Shown piece after piece: positions 1 to 6,671 of a DNA stretch of 6,671 nucleotides. The position numbers and the translations under genes were made by a program. The notes under the pieces are model-generated. The model was not told the origin of the DNA, did not search any database, and saw only the letters and a list, made by a program, of their open reading frames with translations. The DNA is taken from NCBI GenBank assembly GCA_965651595.1, contig CBFGTA010000113.1, positions 1-6,671 on the forward strand, read 5' to 3'. Each line of letters begins with the position of its first letter. Within the stretch, counting starts at the first letter, position 1. This stretch comes from CBFGTA01 sp965651595 (GTDB taxonomy: Bacteria; Actinomycetota; Actinomycetes; S36-B12; UBA10799).

Positions 1-3057
<3,057 letters not shown>

Positions 3058-3061
3058 CAAG

Positions 3062-3068
3062 ATCACCT
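3062..3068 (-). promoter_or_regulatory. Ribosome-binding site of the GH81 glucanase
   Basis: AGGTGAT on the minus strand is complementary to the 3' end of 16S rRNA and lies four bases (CTTG) before the ATG at 3057. It supports that start, and its first five bases form the end of one arm of the 32-bp palindrome. Confidence 0.6.
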
Positions 3069-3095
3069 ACATAAACATACATGTATATGTAGGTG
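3064..3095. promoter_or_regulatory. 32-bp near-palindrome over the glucanase promoter and Shine-Dalgarno
   Basis: CACCTACATA (3064-3073) and its exact reverse complement TATGTAGGTG (3086-3095) flank a 12-base centre that is itself nearly palindromic; only the eleventh pair and the central pair fail to match. The symmetry covers the predicted -10 element, the likely transcription start and the AGGTG of the Shine-Dalgarno. It may be an operator for a dimeric repressor or, if transcription starts further upstream, an RNA hairpin of about 13 pairs that hides the ribosome-binding site. Confidence 0.6.
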
Positions 3096-3102
3096 CGGTC
3101 TA
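3074..3102 (-). promoter_or_regulatory. Candidate promoter of the GH81 glucanase
   Basis: Reading the minus strand, TAGACC (3102-3097) and TATGTT (3079-3074) are separated by exactly 17 bases. Each matches the housekeeping consensus (TTGACA / TATAAT) at four of six positions. Transcription would start near 3066, giving a leader of about 10 bases. Two four-of-six matches can arise by chance, so this is a prediction supported mainly by spacing and position. Confidence 0.35.
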
Positions 3103-3131
3103 CACATAGGTGTGACCGTCGACGCAGTTCA

Positions 3132-3165
3132 CTCGTGTGGCCTACAATCTCGTGTGGCCTACAAT
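3132..3165. repeat. Two exact tandem copies of a 17-bp unit
   Basis: CTCGTGTGGCCTACAAT occurs at 3132-3148 and again at 3149-3165 with no gap and no mismatch. The pair lies about 30 bases upstream of the predicted glucanase -35 element, a usual distance for an activator-binding site, and is non-coding. Each unit contains the partly symmetrical core GTGGCCTAC. A recent local duplication without function is the alternative. Confidence 0.9.
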
Positions 3166-3399
3166 ATGGAGTCTCGCGAGGTCAGTTTGGGTAGGTCTGC
3201 TCCCGGTGGTTGACAGTCATGTACGACTTCTAGTACGTCCGGTTGAGCTGGTTGAAGAGTCGATCGGGCCAGCGCGATCCACAGTCAGACAACAGATTTC
3301 GGGCACAACGTGAGTCGTGCGTCAATGAGATAGCTGCAGGCCGCACCAGCACCCGACATCGGTGCGTGGACAGTGGTGCTGAGAATAGAGCCAACCGGG

Positions 3400-3471
3400 T
3401 GCCCCCGGCAGGATTCGAACCTGCGCACATGGCTCCGGAGGCCACTGCTCTATCCCCTGAGCTACGGGGGC
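3400..3471 (-). tRNA. tRNA-Arg, anticodon CCG
   Basis: A complete 72-base cloverleaf on the minus strand: acceptor stem GCCCCCG pairing with CGGGGGC, D stem GCTC/GAGC, anticodon stem GTGGC/GCCAT (one G-U pair) around the loop CTCCGGA, four-base variable loop, T stem GCAGG/CCTGC around TTCGAAT, and discriminator A. The anticodon CCG reads the arginine codon CGG. CCA is not encoded (the next bases are CCC), so it must be added by the CCA-adding enzyme. The gene is transcribed away from argS, whose product charges it, and lies upstream of and codirectional with the glucanase gene. Confidence 0.98.
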
Positions 3472-3487
3472 ATGAGGGGTGAGGTGA

Positions 3488-3496
3488 ACAATACCA
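3488..3496 (-). promoter_or_regulatory. Candidate extended -10 promoter element of tRNA-Arg
   Basis: On the minus strand TGGTATTGT combines a TG-n extension with TATTGT, four of six matches to TATAAT. It ends 16 bases before the tRNA 5' end, which leaves a short leader for RNase P to remove. No recognisable TTGACA lies at the expected distance; the extended -10 could compensate. The corresponding -35 position falls in the palindrome at 3506-3519. Confidence 0.4.
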
Positions 3497-3505
3497 AGCT
3501 CACCT

Positions 3506-3519
3506 GCTCGGAGCCGAGC
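3506..3519. repeat. 14-bp perfect palindrome between tRNA-Arg and argS
   Basis: GCTCGGAGCCGAGC has six-base arms around AG. It sits midway between the two divergent genes, and the expected -35 positions of both candidate promoters (3510-3515 for argS, 3511-3516 for tRNA-Arg) fall inside it. It is flanked by two copies of AAGCTCACCT. This suggests a shared control site, but it could be chance in a GC-rich spacer. Confidence 0.6.
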
Positions 3520-3532
3520 GCGCATCCTCAAC

Positions 3533-3538
3533 TAAGCT
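3533..3538 (+). promoter_or_regulatory. Candidate -10 element for leaderless argS transcript
   Basis: TAAGCT fits the TANNNT pattern common in actinobacteria, and seven bases separate it from the GTG at 3546, so transcription would begin at or next to the start codon. There is no Shine-Dalgarno before that GTG, which agrees with leaderless translation. No good -35 hexamer is visible. Confidence 0.4.
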
Positions 3539-3545
3539 CACCTTC

Positions 3546-5213
3546 GTGAATCCGGCTGACTTGAATGACCTCATCGTGAGTGCAGTCCGTGATGCTGTGG
3601 CTGCAGGTGACCTAACGTTGAATCCCAACGAGGTGCCGTCAGCGGTCACTGTTGAACGTCCCAAGAATCGCGAACACGGTGACTGGGCGACTAACGTCGC
3701 CATGCAGTTGGCTAAACCAGCCCGGACCAATCCGCGAACGGTAGCCGAGGCGCTCGCTTCCCGCCTGCGTGCTCAGCCAGGAATCGTCTCGGTCGACATC
3801 GCAGGGCCTGGATTCCTGAATTTGACGATCCAGGCTTCGGCGGCCGCCGAGCTGGTCCGAGCGATTTGCGAGATGGGTGCGGACTATGGCCGGGGCTCGG
3901 CCTGTGCGGGCCAGCGGATCAACGTTGAGTTCATCTCGGCTAACCCCACGGGCCCCCTGCATCTGGGGCATACCCGGTGGGCAGCAGTCGGCGACGCCAT
4001 TGCCTCCGTGCTTGATGCTGCCGGCGCCGACGTGACCCGGGAGTTCTACGTCAACGATCGCGGGTCCCAAATGGACAAGTTTGGGGCGTCACTCGACGCT
4101 GTCGCCCACGGTGAACCCGTGCCTGAGGACGGCTATCACGGAGACTATGTTTCGCCGCTGGCGGCGGCAATTGTGGCGGCTGATCCAGACATCCTGGACC
4201 GCGATCGGAGCCGCAGCAGGGTTGACTTCCGGGAACAGGGCCTAGTGCTTCAGCTCGCCCAACAACGCGCGGTGCTTGACAACTTCCGCACCCACTTCGA
4301 CCGGTGGTCCTCGGAGCGCAAGCTACACGCCTCTGGAGGGGTAGAACGGGCGTTAGAGCAACTCAAGGCCCAGGGACACGTCTACGAAGACGAAGGCGCA
4401 ATTTGGCTGCGCACCACCGATTTTGGTGACGACAAGGATCGAGTCCTGGTCAAAGCGAACGGTGACCCTACCTACTTTGCCTCCGACTGTGCCTACTACA
4501 TAGACAAACGAGCCCGCGGCTACGACGTCAACATCTATCTGCTCGGGGCCGATCATCACGGTTACGTCGCCCGGCTCAAAGCTGTTTCGGCCGCTGCCGG
4601 AGATGATCCGGACGTCGCTATTGAAGTTCTCATCGGACAACTCGTCACGATGGTGCGCGGTGGCGAAGTTGTGAAGCTGTCCAAGCGGTCCGGCGACATG
4701 GTCACCCTAGAAGACTTGGTTGCCGAAGTGGGCGTTGATGCTGCTCGATACACGCTCATTCGCTATCCCGTCGATTCGCCGATCACTGTCGATCTTGACC
4801 TGATTTCTCGCCAGACGAATGACAACCCCGTGTTCTACGTTCAGTACGCTCATGCGCGGATTTGCAGCGTGCTCAGGGGCGCTGACGCTCTTGGAATCGC
4901 CTACCGGAGGCAAGAATTCGACCCGGGCCTACTCACCGAACCCGCTGAGACCAACCTTGTTGCGGTGCTCGGTGAATTCCCCCGCATCGTGGGAGGCGCT
5001 GCCGAGTTGCGCCAGCCCCATCGCGTAGCGCGCTATCTGGAAGAGTTGGCAACTGCCTATCACAAGTTCTACGACAACTGTCGGGTGCTGCCCCGCGGTG
5101 ACGATCCCACGACGGGTGCACATGTGGCGCGCTTGTGGCTATGCCAAGCCACCCGGCAAACCTTGGCGAATGGTCTATTGATGCTGGGAGTGTCCGCGCC
5201 GGAGAGGATGTAA
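3546..5213 (+). CDS. argS: Arginyl-tRNA synthetase (ArgRS)
   Basis: Cytoplasmic class I aminoacyl-tRNA synthetase that attaches arginine to tRNA-Arg using ATP; ArgRS needs bound tRNA for amino-acid activation. The 555-residue protein is complete and of normal length. The N-terminal Add1 domain (about 1-100) recognises the tRNA D-loop. The catalytic domain has the HIGH-type motif HLGH (139-142) within SANPTGPLHLGH, the GADHHGY segment (334-340), and a KMSK-type motif KLSK (377-380) followed by RSG. The anticodon-binding DALR domain runs from about 425, with NPVFYVQYAHARI (427-439), to the canonical end GVSAPERM. The GTG start is chosen because translation from it gives the family's usual N-terminus; no Shine-Dalgarno precedes it and a leaderless mRNA is likely. 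A substrate tRNA-Arg gene lies just upstream, divergent, and lysA follows after 75 bases. Nothing is missing or broken. Confidence 0.99.
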   Translation: MNPADLNDLIVSAVRDAVAAGDLTLNPNEVPSAVTVERPKNREHGDWATNVAMQLAKPARTNPRTVAEALASRLRAQPGIVSVDIAGPGFLNLTIQASAAAELVRAICEMGADYGRGSACAGQRINVEFISANPTGPLHLGHTRWAAVGDAIASVLDAAGADVTREFYVNDRGSQMDKFGASLDAVAHGEPVPEDGYHGDYVSPLAAAIVAADPDILDRDRSRSRVDFREQGLVLQLAQQRAVLDNFRTHFDRWSSERKLHASGGVERALEQLKAQGHVYEDEGAIWLRTTDFGDDKDRVLVKANGDPTYFASDCAYYIDKRARGYDVNIYLLGADHHGYVARLKAVSAAAGDDPDVAIEVLIGQLVTMVRGGEVVKLSKRSGDMVTLEDLVAEVGVDAARYTLIRYPVDSPITVDLDLISRQTNDNPVFYVQYAHARICSVLRGADALGIAYRRQEFDPGLLTEPAETNLVAVLGEFPRIVGGAAELRQPHRVARYLEELATAYHKFYDNCRVLPRGDDPTTGAHVARLWLCQATRQTLANGLLMLGVSAPERM

Positions 5214-5274
5214 AGCATTCCTCGGACCAACCTCTCGGTGATAGGCGAAGTCCGGCGACTGCAGGCTCTGCAGG

Positions 5275-5280
5275 TACCCT
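5275..5280 (+). promoter_or_regulatory. Possible -10 element before lysA
   Basis: TACCCT fits TANNNT and ends eight bases before the chosen GTG start at 5289, an arrangement like that before argS and compatible with a leaderless lysA transcript. The pattern is loose and no -35 is visible. Cotranscription from argS is equally possible because no terminator lies in the 75-base gap. Confidence 0.25.
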
Positions 5281-5288
5281 GGTCTTTT

Positions 5289-6671
5289 GTGCGACCTCAT
5301 CCCGCTGGCCCCCGCCATGGCGATGTTCAGCCTCCGGCGGGAGCCCCACCTCGGCCTGACGACTCAAACCTCGACCTGGACCCCACGCTGTGGCCACGCC
5401 ACGCACGGCGAAACGCAGACGGAGCCATCGAAGTCGCCGGTCACGACGTGCGGGTACTGACCGAGCAGTTCGGCACTCCGCTACTCGTCATGGACGCCGA
5501 TGACACGCGTGCCCGCATGCGCGAGTATGCGACGGAGTTTGCCAGTGACGAGATGCCCGCCACTGTGTACTACGCCGCCAAAGCGTTCCTCTCCACCACG
5601 TTCGCCCAATGGGTAGCTGAAGCTGGACTCGGCATTGATGTCTGCACTCTGGGTGAACTTGAGTGCGCCTTGGCTGTTGACTTTCCGGTCGACCGAATCT
5701 TGTTTCATGGCAATAACAAGTCGACGATGGAACTTAGGCGGGCACTGCAGGCACAGGTCGGCCTCATCGTCGTCGACTCGTTCGAGGAAATAGCACGGGT
5801 GGGCTTCCTCTGCGATGAACTCGACACGTCTGCCCGGGTACTGGTGCGAGTCACCGTCGGGGTCGAAGCCCACACCCACGAGTTCATTGCCACCGCCCAT
5901 GAGGACCAAAAGTTTGGGTTCTCGCTAGCTTCGGGCGACGCGCTCGAAGCGGTAACCCGCGTCCATGCCTTGCCACGAGTCGAGTTCGCGGGACTCCACA
6001 GTCACATCGGGTCACAGATCTTCGTGGCCAGCGGGTTCGAAGTCGCAGCGCATCGAGTGGTGCAGTTTGCTGACCAGTTGCGCCGCGAACTTGACGTCCG
6101 GGTGGAAATACTCAATTTGGGTGGGGGATTGGGGATCAAGTACACGCCGGACGACGAGCCCTTAGAACCGGCCGAGATGGCTGACCGGATTCGTCGCATC
6201 GTGGCGACTGAGTGCGGAAGACAAGACCTGCCCGTTCCGCACCTAGCCTTCGAGCCCGGCCGAGCGATCGTTGGTCCCAGCGGGATCACTGTCTATTCGG
6301 TGGGCACTGTCAAACCCGTTGAGCTTGATGGGGGCAGCTACCGCACGTACGTCTCGGTGGACGGGGGAATGAGCGACAACATTCGCACGGCACTCTACGG
6401 AGCCGAATACACCACTACGTTGGCATCACGGGTCTCCCAATCCGAACCCATTCTGACCCGCGTGGTGGGCAAGCACTGCGAATCCGGAGACATCGTTGTC
6501 TCCGACGCCTGGCTACCGGCGGACCTCGTGGGAACGGACCTGCTCGCAGTGGCCGCGACTGGCGCCTACAACCGGTCGATGGCATCCAACTACAACATGG
6601 TTCCTCGGCCTGCGGTCGTAGCCGTAACGGATAGCGAGCAGACGGTACTGCTTCGGCGCGAAGAACTCGCC
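5289..6671 (+). CDS. lysA: Diaminopimelate decarboxylase, C-terminus outside window
   Basis: Cytoplasmic PLP-dependent fold type III decarboxylase that converts meso-2,6-diaminopimelate to L-lysine and CO2, the last step of lysine biosynthesis. The 461 residues seen include the PLP-binding lysine K98 in YYAAKAF, HSHIGSQ (237-243), the glycine-rich phosphate loop LGGGLGIKY (277-285), EPGRAIVG (322-329), CESGD (397-401) with the catalytic-type cysteine, and GAYNRSMASNYN (425-436). The barrel domain lies roughly at 60-315 and the C-terminal beta-barrel follows. Judged by family length, only about ten residues are missing. The GTG at 5289 is chosen because it yields MRPHPAGPRHGDV, matching the N-terminus I know from actinobacterial LysA. 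A GTG at 5238 is in the same open frame but gives unfamiliar sequence. There is no clear Shine-Dalgarno. Homoserine dehydrogenase and threonine genes often follow in this phylum, but lie outside the window here. Confidence 0.97.
   Translation, partial: MRPHPAGPRHGDVQPPAGAPPRPDDSNLDLDPTLWPRHARRNADGAIEVAGHDVRVLTEQFGTPLLVMDADDTRARMREYATEFASDEMPATVYYAAKAFLSTTFAQWVAEAGLGIDVCTLGELECALAVDFPVDRILFHGNNKSTMELRRALQAQVGLIVVDSFEEIARVGFLCDELDTSARVLVRVTVGVEAHTHEFIATAHEDQKFGFSLASGDALEAVTRVHALPRVEFAGLHSHIGSQIFVASGFEVAAHRVVQFADQLRRELDVRVEILNLGGGLGIKYTPDDEPLEPAEMADRIRRIVATECGRQDLPVPHLAFEPGRAIVGPSGITVYSVGTVKPVELDGGSYRTYVSVDGGMSDNIRTALYGAEYTTTLASRVSQSEPILTRVVGKHCESGDIVVSDAWLPADLVGTDLLAVAATGAYNRSMASNYNMVPRPAVVAVTDSEQTVLLRREELA

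Larger units (their letters stand above)
3058..3399. other. 342-base intergenic region between glucanase start and tRNA-Arg
   Basis: No convincing gene on either strand; the short reading frames here lack a good start context and family resemblance. The glucanase-proximal half holds the candidate promoter, the 32-bp palindrome and the tandem 17-bp repeat described separately. The tRNA-proximal half (about 3240-3399) shows little. An inverted repeat GGTGCTG/CAGCACC (3375-3381 with 3347-3353, 21-base loop) lies shortly beyond the tRNA 3' end and might stop tRNA transcription, but it has no T-run and a competing internal pairing, so it is not listed as a terminator. Confidence 0.7.
3496..3543. 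repeat. 10-bp direct repeat AAGCTCACCT flanking the palindrome
   Basis: Exact copies lie at 3496-3505 and 3534-3543, 38 bases apart start to start, one on each side of the 14-bp palindrome. The left copy adjoins the tRNA-Arg -10 element and the right copy overlaps the argS -10 element, so each promoter has one. Confidence 0.75.

Noticed and set aside
3143..3165. TACAAT, resembling a plus-strand -10, in each tandem repeat copy
   Set aside because: There is no matching -35 and no plus-strand gene within reach; it is treated as part of the repeat unit.
3210..3239. TTGACA followed after 17-18 bases by GTACGT or TACGTC on the plus strand
   Set aside because: The -35 is perfect but the -10 is poor, and no gene or RNA lies downstream before the antisense side of the tRNA.
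3243..3482. Small plus-strand open frame ending with a VPPAGFEPAHM-type sequence
   Set aside because: This peptide is the well-known spurious translation of the antisense strand of a tRNA gene; the tRNA-Arg cloverleaf explains the DNA.
4353..4640. Minus-strand open frames inside argS
   Set aside because: They are shadows of a complete, highly conserved gene on the opposite strand, with no start context or recognisable family.
5199..5238. Inverted repeat around the argS stop (CCGGAGAGG with CCTCTCGG)
   Set aside because: The stem has a bulge, the loop is about 23 bases and no T-run follows, so it does not make a credible terminator.
5259..5273. Two CTGCAG palindromes nine bases apart before lysA
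   Set aside because: Six-base palindromes are common by chance, and nothing else supports an operator here.

Overview
The window looks like a chromosomal segment of a high-GC actinobacterium. The evidence is an argS-lysA gene order that is common in that phylum, an actinobacterial-style N-terminus on LysA, GTG starts with little or no Shine-Dalgarno, and a secreted family 81 glucanase carrying a CBM6-like module and Pro-Thr linkers. The genus cannot be told from the sequence.

Layout. Positions 1-3057, minus strand: the first 1019 codons of a large secreted endo-beta-1,3-glucanase. It has a signal peptide, a GH81 catalytic region, a Pro/Thr linker, a CBM6-like carbohydrate-binding module, and a second Pro/Thr linker built on hexanucleotide repeats that runs off the left edge. 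Positions 3058-3399: a 342-base gene-free stretch with the probable control region of the glucanase, namely a 32-bp near-palindrome over its predicted promoter and Shine-Dalgarno, and two exact tandem copies of a 17-bp unit further upstream. Positions 3400-3471, minus strand: tRNA-Arg with anticodon CCG. Positions 3472-3545: a short divergent promoter region. Positions 3546-5213, plus strand: complete argS (arginyl-tRNA synthetase). Positions 5289-6671, plus strand: lysA (diaminopimelate decarboxylase), lacking only its last few codons.

How they fit together. The right half is housekeeping: ArgRS charges the tRNA-Arg transcribed divergently from it, and LysA makes lysine from meso-diaminopimelate. 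The left half is an accessory polysaccharide-degrading function (callose, laminarin, curdlan or fungal wall glucan) that lies codirectionally downstream of the tRNA gene. I see no transposase, integrase, CRISPR array, phage gene or defence system. The gene families are all familiar. The less ordinary features are the glucanase control region, the different codon use of the binding module, the repeat-encoded linker, and the face-to-face tRNA-Arg/argS promoters.
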